Counted from the first letter of the stretch, positions 22,228-35,145 are shown. The stretch: 64,000 nucleotides of DNA from Perilla frutescens (GCA_026008535.1 BRKX01000003.1:58243001-58307000); one strand, 5' to 3'. Numbers and translations: made by a program. The notes: generated by a model from the sequence alone, not told the origin.

Positions 22228-23829
22228 ATGTTTAATTATGCTTTCAATGTCCATGAATCTCTAGTTAGTGATGAACCTAAGACTGTTAAACAAGCTTTAA
22301 AGTCTGATAAGGCTAATGAATGGCTAAGTGCTATGGAAAATGAAATGTGGTCTCTCAAAGTCAACAACACTTGGGCTTTAGTTCCTAAACCTGCTGGTTT
22401 CTTTGTGGTTGATTGTAAGTGGTTGTTTAAAGTTACACATGAACTTAAATCTGTGAGATACAAAGCCAGACTTGTTGCAAAAGGTTTTACACAAAAAGAA
22501 GGTGTAGATTATGCTGAAATATTTGTTCCTGTGGTTAAATTTACTATTGTGCACATGATGCTTGCTCTTGTAGCTCATTTTAACTGGGAAATGAAGCAAA
22601 TGGATTTAACTACAGCTTTCTTAAATGGTGATTTGGACAAGACTATTTACATGTCTCAACCTAAGGGTTTTGTTGATGCTTCTAAACCTGATCATGTGTG
22701 TTTGTTGAAAAAATCTTTATATGGTTTGAAGCAATCTCCTAGACAATGGAACATTAAATTTGATCAATGTATGAAGTTTCTGAAATTTGTAAGGCATAAG
22801 TTTGATCATTGTCTGTATTATAAGGATACTAACTCTGTACCTATGTTCTTATTGCTCTATGTTGATGACATGTTAATAATCAGTCCTTGTTCTAAGTTTG
22901 TCATTCATGTTCAAGACTGTCTTAGTGAAAACTTTGAAATAAAGGACATAGGAGATGCTAGGAAAATCCTAGGGATGAACATTGTAAGAGATAGAAAAGC
23001 CTGCACTCTTGTGTTGAATCAAACTTCATATGTTGAAAAGATTCTTGAGAAGTTTTCTATGTCTTCTGCTAAAGCTGTTAATGTTTCTCTTGCATCTCAC
23101 TTTGTGTTAAGTAAGAATCAGTGTCCTAACACTGACTCTGAAATGCTTGCTATGAAGAAAATACCTTACTCTAATGCTATTGGGTCTGTAATGTATTTGA
23201 TGGTGAGTATCAAACCTGACATTGCCTATGCAGTTAGCTGCTTGAGTAGGTACATGTCTAATCCAGGTAAACCTCACTGGGAGGCACTGAAATGGCTTCT
23301 CAGATACTTGTTGTCCACTGCTAAGACATGTATTAGTTTTCATAAGCATGAAAAAGGTGTCACTTTGTGTGGTTATGTAGATTCCAATTATGCTACTGAT
23401 AGGGACAATAAGAAGTCAAATACTTCTTATGTGTTTACTCTTTATGGTGCATGCATAAGTTAGAAGTCCCAACTTCAGTCTGTGGTTGCCTTTTCTACTA
23501 CTGAGTCTGAGTATGTGGCTATCACTGAAGCTATCAAGGAAACAATTTGGTTAAATGGTGTTCTATTTGAAATTGGTTTCTTAAAAGATAAAGTTACTGT
23601 TTTCTCAGATAGTCCATCTGCTATCCAGTTGTGTAAAAACCCTGTGTTTCATGATAGAACCAAACATATAGATGTTAGATTTCACTTCATCAGAGATGTA
23701 GTTGAAAAGGAGCATGTGTTACTTGAAAAAATTCCTACTAAATACAATCCAGCTGATATGGGTACAAAGTGTCTGCCTAATGAAAAGCATGTTTCTTACA
23801 TGCGCATTCTTCATATAGATAATGGTTGA
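22228..23829 (+). pseudogene. Copia reverse transcriptase and RNase H
   Basis: The 411-residue reverse transcriptase segment contains VNNTWALVPKP, KARLVAKGFTQKEGVDY, QMDLTTAFLNGDL, LYGLKQSPRQW and the catalytic LLYVDDMLI. A stop TAG at 23461, where S-W-KSQ is expected, separates it from RNase H (STTESEYVAITEAIKE, RTKHIDVRFHFIRD). RT copies the RNA genome and RNase H removes RNA from the hybrid. The lineage within copia was not settled (Tork-like is possible). Confidence 0.9.
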
Positions 23830-24167
23830 ATGCTTATTCTTGTGTGGTTTCTGCATGCTTTGTGCTTGCTTGTGTGTGTATGTGCCAGCTCCTGTATCAT
23901 TAATTGTTGTGTGTATGGTTGAGGGTGCCTGGTTATTTTCCCTTGGTGCAAGTTCTGTAGCTTGCTGGTATAAGGAACCTTGTTGATCAAGGAGTGTCAG
24001 GTCTTCACTGCTTTGTGCTTTGATCCTTTCACTTAAAAATAAGAGGTCTAATATTCTCCATACAAACTTAGTGTCTGATTCTCTCTATTTAATGTTTTCT
24101 TTGTGTATAGGGAGATTGGCAATGATGCAAGTAGTGATGTCTCAAGCTTTATCATACAGCTGGACCT

Positions 24168-24178
24168 AAGGTGGAGAA
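24168..24178 (+). other. Polypurine tract
   Basis: AAGGTGGAGAA immediately before the 3' LTR. Confidence 0.7.
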
Positions 24179-24710
24179 TGTCGTGATATAGGCCCAACTG
24201 TGCTAATGGGCTTATTTTTGACAAGGCCCATTTTCTGGTGGCAACTCTCGGCCCAGAAGTCCAAGACCCGGCCCAACTCCCTAAAGCCCTACTTATATGA
24301 TGCTGATGTACTGTTCTCACACACTAACTCATTCTCAGTGCGTGTTCTAGAGAGCTCTTCATCTTCTTGAGTGAAATCTGTGAGATTCGTGAGATTTGTG
24401 TAGTTTTTGTATATCTCTTGATTTTTGTATAGTTTGAGGGTTCTTAGATTCACTATCTTGGTGGATCATTCGTGAGGGTTGGTTAGGGTTCGGCTAGGGT
24501 TTCTTCTTTTGGGTCAGTGAAGGCCCCAGTAATTAGGGTTCTTGGTCGCCATTTTTACCTTGTGGTTCTTGTGTGATATTGCTTGTAATCTTCAGTCTTT
24601 CCTTTATGGAACGAGACTGAGCCAATCAATATATCTTCTCTGTGATTCTTTGGGCTTAATCGGTTGTAATTAGGGAATGGCTTTTGAGGCAGTCTATTTG
24701 ATACCCAACA
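24179..24710 (+). repeat. 3' LTR of the copia element
   Basis: 532 bp. It differs from the 5' copy by scattered C/T and A/G changes and a 9-10 bp duplication of a GTGAGATT word. Confidence 0.9.
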
Positions 24711-25418
24711 ATCTTAAATTATCTTCGCTGATCCTCTTACTCTAACCTCCTTAGCTGATCAGATTTTCTGAATTCCTTCTTGAATTAGGTGCCTTGATCC
24801 CTTCTCTGATCGACAAGTCAGGTTCCTTGGTCCACGGACTTCTCAGTTATCGATGGTCTACAAGTTACACTAGCTTCCTCTTCGTTGGAACTTCCCCATG
24901 TCTTATTGCTCGATCAGTTTCGTGAAGTTCACAACACTTACAATACACTTAGTTAATTTTGGCATCAATTAAAACATTTTTGAAATATTTTACCCAACAT
25001 ACATGTATGTATGTATACGTCAACACGTATAATAAAATTGAAATGAAAAGAGGGGGGGCCTGCCTCCATGTCAGCCGCTGAAAAATTCTGCAGCAAATAC
25101 AGAAGGGGACAGGGTAACTTGTGTGTGAATTAGCTAGCTAGAGAAGAAAATTTTGGAAGCCTTTTCAAACTCTTTTATGAGATTTATAAAATAATTTTAA
25201 TATATTTCTATTTTGGAATTTTGGATATCGGGACTTGAAGCTGACACCATTGCTAGATTCTACCAAATTTCTCGATATTACTATTAATCAATTAACCTTA
25301 ATTTCAAGATTTGAAAATTTTAGTTTGGTGAAGATGTGATGCATCATGCATATATAATTATCGATGACCCCTTAGATAATAAACTAATGACATTTAATAA
25401 TACGATGCGCTTTTCCTC

Positions 25419-25500
<82 letters not shown>

Positions 25501-25501
25501 T
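25419..25501. repeat. (AAT)n microsatellite
   Basis: About 27 uninterrupted AAT units. Confidence 0.95.
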
Positions 25502-26109
25502 CCTAATCGATTATTTAAATTAAGTTTTTCTTATGTATGCATATGTTTTATTTTGCCGTGACTACCCGATGATCTAGATTCTCTTTTATCTATAGCTCTA
25601 AATGATTTCTAAAATGAGTGTTAAATACTAGATAGTGTAATGTAATTTCAGTTATTGAGAATTCCACACACACACATGGATATATATTATATAACACAGT
25701 TTTAATTTATAAGTAGCAAGTGGTGACAAATAGATCAAAGAGGATAATATTGGGTTGGCAGGTAAGATGTATAAGTGCAAATTGAAGAAAGTACTTTTGG
25801 GAAAGTTCCACCAAATTAGGAAACATATTAATTAATATTTAGAACAAAACAAAAGAAATTGAAGATACAAATAAAAATCATATTATAGGCGTGGGAACTA
25901 CAGCAGTCACAACTTTTTCATCTTATAATGACCTCAAATATTCCAATCATCTAAATTAATCACTGATGTATCTTTCCTCCTATTATTATCACTCATCATT
26001 TCATATTTCTTTGTTTTACAAACTGTCCCTACTCCCTACTTCTACCAGACTACCACTACCATGTGTGTGTACATATATATATATATATAGTCAATAATGA
26101 AAAATTGAA

Positions 26110-26225
26110 GTTCCCTTGGGGATGGTTTAGTGGTGGAGTGGTGATATCTTGAGGCCAAAGGTCTTAAGTTCGAATCCCACCAACACCATTAGGTGTGAGT
26201 CTGTCACATCGACAACAAAAAAAAA
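26110..26225 (+). mobile_element. tRNA-derived SINE with 17-bp target duplication
   Basis: The 116-bp element has a pol III A box (TGGTTTAGTGG) and B box (GTTCGAATCCC) and ends in an A run. It is flanked by a perfect 17-bp direct repeat AATAATGAAAAATTGAA (26093-26109 and 26226-26242). The head matches the SINE at 14572-14477 on the other strand, but the long GTTTACC-type body is missing here. Confidence 0.9.
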
Positions 26226-26386
26226 AATAATGAAAAATTGAAAATATATATAACGTCCTCGATTCTACCTATGTATAGTTAATTACAGCGAATTAATCTA
26301 TCATAATTAAAAAGATATAAAATCAAATTTGATTTGTTGTATATATACAAATTGATTGAAAAGCAAAAACCTTAGAAGAAAAAGTG

Positions 26387-26446
<60 letters not shown>
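26387..26446. repeat. (TA)n(GA)n compound microsatellite
   Basis: About 12 TA units followed by about 18 GA units. Confidence 0.95.
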
Positions 26447-26447
<1 letters not shown>

Positions 26448-27939
26448 CACATGGAAAATGGTCCATGGGTGCAGTGTGTGTGAATTAGAGCAGAAAAAAC
26501 AAGAAGGTAGGCAGCAAGAAAGATGGAGTGTGCAGAGTATATATGTCTTATATATGTGCATGATGTTGTATTGAAGTTTGGAATGTAATTGAAAGAGAAA
26601 GCAACAGCTACGCAATCGAAGAGAAGAAGAAGAAGATATACAAAAATATATATATTTTTAACAATAATAATAATAATAATATATTTTGTGACTCCCACAG
26701 GCTTTAAATCCCATCACATAATTCGATGTATGGCTTTTCCTTATATAAAATCTGCAAAAGAAGCAGAAGCAGTAGGAGTAGAAAATGATGGGATTCCGAA
26801 ATGTGTATTGTGTTGAGAGAGAGAGAGAGAGAGAGGAGTGCGTGGTTCGGTGCCATTAAATAACAAAAGGAAAGCTACAAAATGGAAAGAAGAAACTCGT
26901 TTGACGTGAAGTAAAAGTGAAACTATTACCACTTCCTCTATCATATATCTTCTTTAATTTTTTCCATTGCTTAAATTTTCACAGTAGTAAATTTTAATCT
27001 TGGAGTTGGAAGGGATCGGAGGGAATCAGTACATTGTTTTAATGACTATACTGCCCCACCTTGTACTGCAGATGCTAAATCTTTATATACTTTCTCAATA
27101 TAGACCTATTTCAGAACTATTTTTCTATTTCGATTATACTACATTTATATATCATTATATTATCTGACTTTTATTCATACTTTATTTTGTGGAATGACTA
27201 CACCTACGAATTACCAAACTATATGTAAGCATTTTTATATCCCTATAGTAACAATATGGTCACTAAATAATAATATTAGTAAGCACATAACAATCTTTTT
27301 TCATGTAATTTCTTTTACCGTTTGGGATCTTTGACTTCACGTTTAATCAACATAATGATCGTGCAAATTAACATTATATAATATTATTTCTACTTATATA
27401 TATAAATTAAATGAAAATGGGGATTTACTTTTAGAAAATAAATTTTCAAAAATTAGTTTATTATTAAGTACTTCACCTAGGTGTGATACAAATATATAGT
27501 AATACGGAATGACACCTTCTATTCCAAACTACGTATTCTACTCTCAAGTTTATGATGTTAATGATAGTTTTTGCGAAAATAAAAATTAATTATAACATAA
27601 TCAATCATAACATAAAGTATAATCATTAATTATTTTAAAGTATAAATTAACTAGTTATCTCTAATTAAGATGTTATGATCATGAAAAAACAGTTGCAAAA
27701 AAGATACAGAGAAGAATACGAAAAATAAGAAAAGGAGTAGAAACAGTGGAAGCGTATAGCACAGTAGCACTCTAACAAAACAGCAGTAGCAGTGTCTAAA
27801 GATGAAGGACGAATACAAGCAAAATAAAGTATTTTCCTCAAAAAAGACTGAAAAAGGAACACAAGCCTTCCACTTCCACCATCAATTTCCTCTTCCCTAT
27901 AGCTCACACTACCCAAATATTTGTTTGTAATTTTGTATA

Positions 27940-28212
27940 TCTAGAGAGAGAGAGGAGAAAGAGAGAGGAGAGAGATAGAGAGTGGCTGTCACGGGTTTGT
28001 CTTGAAAGGCCCTTATTTCCACAGTTGTAGACAGACAGACACATATTCCTCTCTCACTAGCTACATACCCGAGGCCGAGGCCCCTTGGTAAATATAAAAT
28101 TTCACCCACAAACCCCCAAAATCTCTAGCTATACAAATGAAATTTATTACCTATCAAAAAACCCTCACTCCCATTCACATAAAAATCTTCCTACATTAAT
28201 ATTTTTTCTTCC
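27940..28212 (+). promoter_or_regulatory. Probable promoter and 5' leader of the HSF gene
   Basis: A GA-rich block at 27943-27982 resembles the GAGA repeats bound by plant BPC proteins. An AAATATAAAAT stretch at 28090-28100 could be a TATA box about 115 bp before the ATG. The start context is CTTCCATGGCG. I saw no clean tandem nGAAn heat shock element here. The transcription start is inferred. Confidence 0.4.
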
Positions 28213-29278
28213 ATGGCGCTGATGCTGGACAATTGCGAAAGCATATTGCTATCACTAGATTCACAGAAATCAGTTCCCGCCCCATTTCTTACCAAAACGT
28301 ATCAGCTAGTGGATGATCCGACCACCGATCACATCGTGTCTTGGGGTGAAGACGACACCACTTTTGTCGTTTGGCGGCCGCCGGAGTTCGCCCGCGACCT
28401 CCTCCCCAACTATTTCAAGCACAACAACTTCTCCAGCTTCGTCCGCCAACTCAACACCTATGTCAGTCTCTCTCTCTCTCTCTCTTCTTTAATTTCCTGC
28501 ATGAAATATTAATATTAGTTTTCTTTCCTTTCATTAATCAAACTAGGGTTTCAGAAAGATCGTCCCCGACCGCTGGGAGTTCGCCAACGATTTCTTCAAG
28601 AAAGGGGAGAAACACTTGCTCTGCGAGATCCACCGCAGAAAGACATCTCAGCCGCAAATGCCCGTCTCCGGCGCCCACCACCACCACCCGAGCTTCTTCC
28701 CTTACCCCACATCCCCTCCCGATTCCGACGACCAACTTCCTTGCAGCAACTGGCATGACTCTCCACCTCCACCGCCGCCGCCGCCCCCTGCCGCCGCCGT
28801 CTCTCATGGAAGCGGAACTAACTCGTTGAGCGCGCTCTCCGAAGATAACGAAAGACTTAGACGGAACAACAACATGCTCATGTCTGAGTTAGCGCACATG
28901 AGGAAGCTGTACAACGACATTATATATTTCGTGCAGAATCATGTCAAACCGGTTGCTCCGAGCAACTCGTATAACTCTTCTTTGTTTCTCTGCAACTCGT
29001 CGCCGCCGCTGCCGTCTGCGAATCCCGTTACGATGGGGCAGAGTCAGCTCAATTTCATGAACCCGGTTCTAAAATCATCATCTTCGAACAAAAACTGCAC
29101 CACGGTTCTAGAAGAGCCGGCGGAGCTATACAGAACTAAACTGTTTGGCGTGCCGCTGTCTTCAAAGAAAAGACTTCACCCGGAGTATAATTCTTCTACG
29201 GCGGCGACGAACAAGTCGAGATTGGTGATTGAAAAGGATGATTTAGGGCTGAATTTGATGCCTCCTCCTCCATGTTAG
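28213..29278 (+). CDS. HSFB4: Class B heat shock transcription factor, HSFB4 (SCHIZORIZA)-like
   Basis: Two exons, 28213-28461 and 28547-29278. The 85-bp intron (28462-28546, GT...AG, phase 0) splits the DNA-binding domain after QLNTY, the conserved HSF intron site. The spliced protein is 326 residues. The winged-helix DNA-binding domain is at about 21-116 (VPAPFLTKTYQLVDDP, HNNFSSFVRQLNTY, GFRKIVPDRWEF, HLLCEIHRRKT). A His run follows at 127-130 and a Pro run at 156-164. The compact HR-A/B oligomerisation coil is at about 175-206. The class B repressor motif KLFGVPL is at about 261-267 and a basic KKRLHPE at about 270, a likely nuclear signal. There is no acidic AHA activation motif, so a repressor or co-regulator is expected. 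The N-terminus MALMLDNCES and the overall order point to HSFB4. In Arabidopsis, HSFB4 (SCHIZORIZA) controls asymmetric divisions of root ground tissue. The gene is intact, stands alone and is surrounded by repeats. Confidence 0.93.
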
Positions 29279-29680
29279 TAGAAGAAGAGAAAAAAAAACA
29301 GATAGATATATATTTTTGTATGCTTAATGTTTATGATTTAGTCCTATGATGAGTCTTGAAGTAGAAATTAATTAAATCTTGAGAAAAATCTTTCGATGAT
29401 ATGGTTTCCATTTTGTGTAAATAGAATTGCAGTCTTGGTGCTATCTTAGCTTCTTCACCTGCCATTAATGCAGGTGTGTTTTCGAGTTAGAGAGAGAAAG
29501 AAGATCAAATTAAGGTTCAATCAGACTGTTATTTTTTTATGTTTAATGTATTTTTCTCTCTTTTAGTGTTTTTTAATTAATTATCCAGCATTTTATTGCT
29601 ACTGAAATTAGACATCTTCTTCTCCTGGCTTTCTTCCTCTCTTTCTGTTTTTTGTTTCTGTCAGATCAATAAATGCACAC

Positions 29681-29683
<3 letters not shown>

Positions 29684-29722
<39 letters not shown>
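29684..29722. repeat. (AG)n microsatellite
   Basis: About 19 AG units. Confidence 0.95.
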
Positions 29723-29725
<3 letters not shown>

Positions 29726-31361
29726 AACCTGAAGCTTTTATTTCTTTTCCAGTTATTCAGAGGAGAAAACTGAGAAAGTTGCAGTCTGGCTCAAAGGCAA
29801 AAATTTCTTGTTTTTTGTTTTCTCGCACTTGTCTGATCAATCATGAATTAATGTTACATACGTACATGTATGACTAATTAAATCGTAAAAAATATCGAAA
29901 AATAAAGCTGCAGCAAAATACATACTACTATATATATGATTGGTCTATACATATGCAGATATAGGACATATATAGGTAGGGTTTATTAAAAAGAAGAAGG
30001 TAGCATAATTAACATACATAGGAGTTGACGACATGCTTTTTTTTTACATTTCAAAGTTATGATAATTGATGTAATAATTAATCACAATTTTATTATTATT
30101 AATGAATTGTAGAAAGAGAAGGGCATGCATGTATAATTATATATATATATGTGATGTGTGTGTCGTGATTATGGTTAAGATCTCCACATCTCGGTTATCT
30201 GAAAACAAACTGCACAGTCAGTCACGCAGAAGTGAGGAAACAAACAGAGAGAAGAAAACAAATTAAGAAAAAAAAAAAGAGTGCATATACATATATAGAT
30301 ACATTAGGTATATATAAATGTAGATGAGAAAAAGGGGGAGGTTGCTAGGTGTGATATTGAATGAAAGCGAAATTTGGTAAGAAACTGAGTAAAAATGTTG
30401 TTTGAAATGTTGCTATCAAGGCTTCTATACTCCTTCGGGCAGGAAAACCTTTTCCTTTTCCTACTTTAAGTATCTGATCCATCCCTTTAACACCTTCCCT
30501 CAATCTCCCCCTTCCCCCATTTGCCCCCACCCCTAATTAATTACCAATCTCTATCTCACATTCATCAAATATATATCATTAATTCATTCAGATAATTTCA
30601 AGGATAAATACCATTAAATGTTATGACTTGTCCCGACCTAGCTTCCACTTTTTTACAAATTTCTCATCAAATATTGGCTAGCTTGCCGGATTCACGCATG
30701 GAATTCCACAAACCAATTCAGTCTCATCATTTTAGTACGGAGATTTTGTCATATGTGTGATAAGTTTGTAAAAAAAAAACATTTGAAAGATCAGACTTTA
30801 AAATCTGATCTTTCAAATATATTTTTTGTAATTAATATTTTGAAGGTGGTGACATTTTCATGTATTTACCCGAATTTATGTAAGAGTTTGAACTTGGGTG
30901 GGGTTTGAAAGGTAAGTATGTTGGACTCGTGATAAACCAATTGGAACATAAATTAATTACACATGTACCATACCTATTTAATTTGTGCAAGACACCTAGT
31001 TAATTAAGTTTTGAGGGGGGAAAAAAGAAAATACAAGAGAGAGAGATATACAGTAATACAGAAGTTGACTGTTAGGTATAATGGGTAAGTCTGTGTATAT
31101 TTCTTGAATGATTCAAAACAACCTTTGCTAAAGATCCCATCTTTCTTTGTTCCTTTGTCCAAAAACAACATAAAGGCAAAGTTTCAATGGAAAGTTTGAC
31201 CGCCCATTTTTCTGCAAGCTTTTGCTTTTCTTGAACTAGTAAATTAAATGCTAGTATTTTAAATCCCAAATACGAGAAAGAATCAAGAAGAAGAAATAAA
31301 GAGGAGAAAAAGTGGTGGAACGTTAGATTAGAAAATCTTGGTCGTGTAATGATTTGGTTTT

Positions 31362-31362
31362 A

Positions 31363-31401
<39 letters not shown>

Positions 31402-31404
31402 TAT
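31362..31404. repeat. (AT)n microsatellite
   Basis: Two AT runs separated by a single ATGT interruption. Confidence 0.95.
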
Positions 31405-33625
31405 TTGTGTATTTAAAAAAAACAAAAACCTAAGCCTAGTTTTGGGTACACCTAAATAAGTACTTCCTTTTCTTGTCTTGTTTTGTGGATGTCCACGAAA
31501 ATGCACGTGCTCTGTAGACTGATACAAGATAAGGTTGTAACAAATTAGGTTAAAAATAAAAAAATAATAAGAAAAACAATGGGAGATATATTGAGGTTAG
31601 CTTAATTTGCATATAGAAAAAGTGAAAAATAGTGTAAGGATTTTCAGGTCATAAAGATGCTTTAAGAGGAGAGTGTTTGCACTTTGCAAGTTGCTTAACA
31701 GCCCAGTTTTTTGAAAGTTGGGAAAGGCCAGAAAAAGGGGGCCAATTTTTGCAATTGCTAAAATTCCCTTTTGTTTTAGTCTTTTTAGTGAACTATTAAT
31801 CTTTTATATATTCCCTAAAAAAAAACTTTTATATATAATAGCAAACTTTCCTTTTGTTTAGTCTTGTTATTGAGCTGTTAATCAAATATAATTTACATAA
31901 TATATAAACATGAAGATGAAGAAATCTGCAATCAATACTCTATATCTAAAACTGCATTTACTGAATATCATATCCATATAATATAGTCTCAAAGCATTAG
32001 ATAAATCATTTTAGATAAATCTTGTACCACGACGGACCCGACCTAATGATATCATTGCTAGTTGATGTAGCACTCTATTGGTAATCTCAATTATATAAGT
32101 AATACTAACTCCTAAGACCTTTCTCTTAAAAAAAAAAAAAAAAAAACCTCCTAAGACCTCGATTTAAACAAAATTGCTTTTGCCAATTCCAATTCCAAAA
32201 ACCACTAATTCAATCATTTCTACTAGGCTTCTAGAGATATATAGTGTGACATGATCCAGCTATATCTTTATTTGAATTTCGTTGAAATATATATGGAATG
32301 CCATCATATCCAAAGGGTGTACAACTTAGTTTGGAATGATAATTAGTTGGTTTTCCTGTATGTATATCTTGATTGAAGGATTTTTATTTTTATTTATGTA
32401 GATGGGGAAATTTAAATCTTAAGGCAAATACTTGAATATACCCATTGTACCGAACTGGTTCAGTCAGACGAAAATTTATGATATTTTTCAGTATTAAATT
32501 GAAACTTTTTCAATCTAAAAAATATAGTAATAATTATAAAAATGGAACCACCTTTTGTGGCAATAACTTTGAGTAAAATAAACATTATTCTTTTTTCCGT
32601 CTAATACATGCCTTTTGTACATCAAATATACACGAGACCAACTCTAATATTAAAATATATTCAATTACATATAATATTGAGTCGAAAAAATTGAATAAAT
32701 TTTAAATTTGCAAAATCTTTTATAAAGCAACTATATTGATTTGTTCATTTTGAAAAAAAGTCGGGTTAGTTTTAAAAGGGCCTAAAATATATAGGTATGA
32801 AACTATAAATTGCTCTACTTTTATGCATTGGGGGCCCACCACCAACACCACTGGTGCATCGTTTTTCACAAAAAATAAATGTTCCAACTTTCGTCAGCAA
32901 GCCCACACTGCAGAGTACAATTTGTAAAGATATAGTATAGCCCACCTGGATAACAAATCTGTAGCACAGATAAGCTTTCAAATTCTAAGTTGGTCTAGCA
33001 CAGGTTCTGCTACTTCTTCTGAGCCTACAACAACCAGTCTTGGCTTAGCTTTGCTACAGAATCCTATCAAAACTTAACCCTAATGTTCCTTTTAGTTTTA
33101 ATTAAACCTTTGTATTGTATTTAGTAGCCCTTGGATTTCAAACTTAACTTGATTTTTTTAAAAAAAAAAATACATATATCTATATATTACCCACAGGAAT
33201 AAATCATAGAGTAATGCCGAAATATCAGGAATACATTTATAATAGATGTATCTATACAACATAATGATATGATAAAGTTAGTAAAACAATTTTCTTAAAT
33301 TTAGATAATTAATTATTCCATCGTTAATTAATTATGTATTTTTCCATTAATTTGACATCTTATTTCGAGAATTACTAAAATTAGGAAATATAAATATAAA
33401 CTCTAAAACCTAATATTTATTGATGTTTCTATGATCTAAAAATAATAATAATTGATATACACAATGAACATATATATTTTAATAGCCAAACATTTTTATG
33501 GTAATCAAATGAATCGAATTCGGGATTAAATAGAAAAGAAAGAAAAACTCTTACCTTCCTAACTTGATCAATGAAATTATATGAGTACAGTACCCTCCTA
33601 ATTTTAATTTGTATGATTTGTCTAC

Positions 33626-33646
33626 ACACACACACACACACACACG
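33626..33646. repeat. (CA)n microsatellite
   Basis: About 10 CA units. Confidence 0.9.
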
Positions 33647-34139
33647 CTCCTAGCCTTGTAACAATAAGTATCCACATCATCATTATAATTTACATGTGTA
33701 TGGCTAGAGATTTGTGCATATGTGCCACGTTATTTCTTGCACTACTATATCTAACTATTTCTTTATTATTATATATTTATTATTAATCATTGCTATTATG
33801 TTAAATATACACGTATATTAATCTAATATATATATATATATACACACACACACATATGCAAACACAATTGATGATTGCAAAAACAATTAAACAACTAATG
33901 TTATATGTAAGTGTGTGTATATATATATATGTATATAAATCGTTTCTTTTTTTTATTCATTACTAAATGATATGTGTATATATATATAATGTATATGTGC
34001 GTATCTCTATATATGAATCATTCTAAATCAATTTGCAATTAGTAAATAGATTTCTAATTAATCTAATTAAGTTTGAATCTAGAGTTCTGAATAAAAATGC
34101 ATGAATGTCTCGGATATCTCTAATCCACTAAACGACACA

Positions 34140-34308
34140 CTTCACTTAGAAATGGATCTACACCGGTCTATTTTCTTCCCTAACTTACTCTTAAGGGTAA
34201 CATGAACTATTCTTTTAATATCATTTTTTTTTTGGATATTACACTTATTCTAATTATTAGATTTATATTCCTAATTAAATTTAGATACAAAAATTTTGGG
34301 GTATTACA
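34140..34308 (-). repeat. Start of the 3' LTR of a Tekay-like gypsy remnant
   Basis: On the minus strand, TGTAATACCCCAAAAT begins at 34308, just after the purine-rich CTTTTAAGGGGGAAGAG (34309-34325), a polypurine tract. The TGTAATACCCC start is typical of Tekay/Del LTRs. The distal LTR boundary (left coordinate) was not found; 34140 is only how far I would assign it. Confidence 0.55.
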
Positions 34309-34325
34309 CTCTTCCCCCTTAAAAG

Positions 34326-35140
34326 AATTTCGTCCCGAAATTCACGTACCTAAGAACATCTCAGGATGTTGTTGTCTCATCTTGCTTTCTAGTTCCCACG
34401 TTGCTTCAGTTCAATCATGATGATTCCATTGTACAAGCACCAATGAAATTTGCTTGTTTCTTAGGACTTGAACTTTTCTATCAAGAATTTCGTGGGGTTT
34501 TTCCTCATACGTCAAATCGAAATGTAGAACTAACTCACTTTCTTTGATAAAGTGTTCTGGGTCAAACACGTATTTTCTGAGCATTGAAACGTGGTACACA
34601 TCATGAACTTGTGACAGGTCCGGTGGTAGAGCTAATCAGTAAGCAACCTCACCAATTCTTTCTAGTATCTCGAATGGCCTAATAAATCTTGGTTTCAACT
34701 TGCCTCATTTTTTTTGAATCTCACAAAACCTCGTGTTGGAGACACCTTTAAGAAGACCTTTTTGACGACTTGAAATTGTAGATATGTTATGCGCTTATCT
34801 GCATAAGCCTTTTGTCTGTCTTGTGCTTCTTTCATTCTCGTTCGAATTCGGTCGATTATCTCGACAGTGGTCTGTACAATCTCTGAACACAATATTTTCC
34901 TTTCTCCAACTTCGTCCCAGTACAAGGGTGATCTGCATTTGTGATCATAAAAGGCTTCATATGTGCCATCTTTATAGTTGATTGATAACTATTGTTATAC
35001 TCAAACTCTACCAAGGATAAAACGTCTTCCCAGCTGGTATTTCCCGTCCAACACAACTCCACGGAGCATATCTTCCAAAATTTGTATCGTTCTCTCTAAC
35101 TAGCTATCTGTTTGGAAATAGAGAGTGGTACTGAAGCTTA
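34326..35140 (-). pseudogene. Tekay-like gypsy integrase, C-terminal part and chromodomain
   Basis: Minus-strand fragments include VLCWTGNTSWEDVLSLVEFEYN (integrase core end), RIRTRMKEAQDRQKAYADKR, VFLKVSPTRGFVRF, and MYHVSMLRKYVFDPEHFI...LTYEEKPHEILDRKVQVLRN. A chromodomain-like EATWELESKM follows. These are hallmarks of the Tekay chromovirus integrase tail. The frame has several stops and shifts. It was cut by the giant copia element inserted at 35145/35146; the other part of the integrase is at 53700-54105. Confidence 0.85.
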
Positions 35141-35145
35141 GATTC

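Larger units (their letters stand above)
18692..24710 (+). mobile_element. Ty1/copia LTR retrotransposon, complete but decayed
   Basis: The order is 5' LTR (18692-19214), PBS, gag, protease, integrase, reverse transcriptase, RNase H, PPT, 3' LTR (24179-24710). Perfect ATCTT repeats flank it at 18687-18691 and 24711-24715. Integrase precedes reverse transcriptase, which defines Ty1/copia. By eye the LTRs differ at roughly 30 of about 520 positions, mostly transitions. The frame is broken by at least five stops and two or more frameshifts, so it is no longer autonomous. It sits inside an older LTR. Confidence 0.9.
15279..24999 (-). repeat. Degenerate minus-strand LTR (probably solo) hosting two insertions
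   Basis: On the minus strand, a typical LTR start TGTTGGGTAAAATATTTC lies at 24999. The segments 24711-24999, 17742-18691 and 15279-15292 join into about 1.24 kb once the two nested elements are removed. Near its end is TTTATTCACCCATCTAAAC, resembling the end of the SIRE-type LTR at 36690-36715. The proposed far end ...ACCACCA (15279) has flank TATAT against TACAT at 25000, one mismatch. The internal insertions are certain; the outer boundary is tentative. Confidence 0.45.
25000..28100. other. Intergenic region upstream of the HSF gene
   Basis: No coding gene found. It contains the SINE at 26110, AAT, TA and GA microsatellites, and ordinary AT-rich sequence. Confidence 0.6.
29279..34100. other. 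Intergenic region downstream of the HSF gene
   Basis: No protein-coding gene, tRNA or complete mobile element recognised. Contents are AT-rich DNA, poly-A runs (for example 32127-32146) and microsatellites. AATAAA at about 29667 could serve as a poly(A) signal for the HSF gene, but closer signals are possible. Confidence 0.5.

Noticed and set aside
26110..26225. A functional tRNA gene
   Set aside because: A and B boxes are present, but no cloverleaf with an acceptor stem can be drawn. The A tail and target duplication identify a SINE.
26307..26698. Open frames around the TA/GA microsatellite
   Set aside because: Low-complexity translations without homology signals.
28371..28829. A second frame and an antisense frame over the HSF gene
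   Set aside because: GC-rich shadow frames of a well-supported HSF coding sequence.
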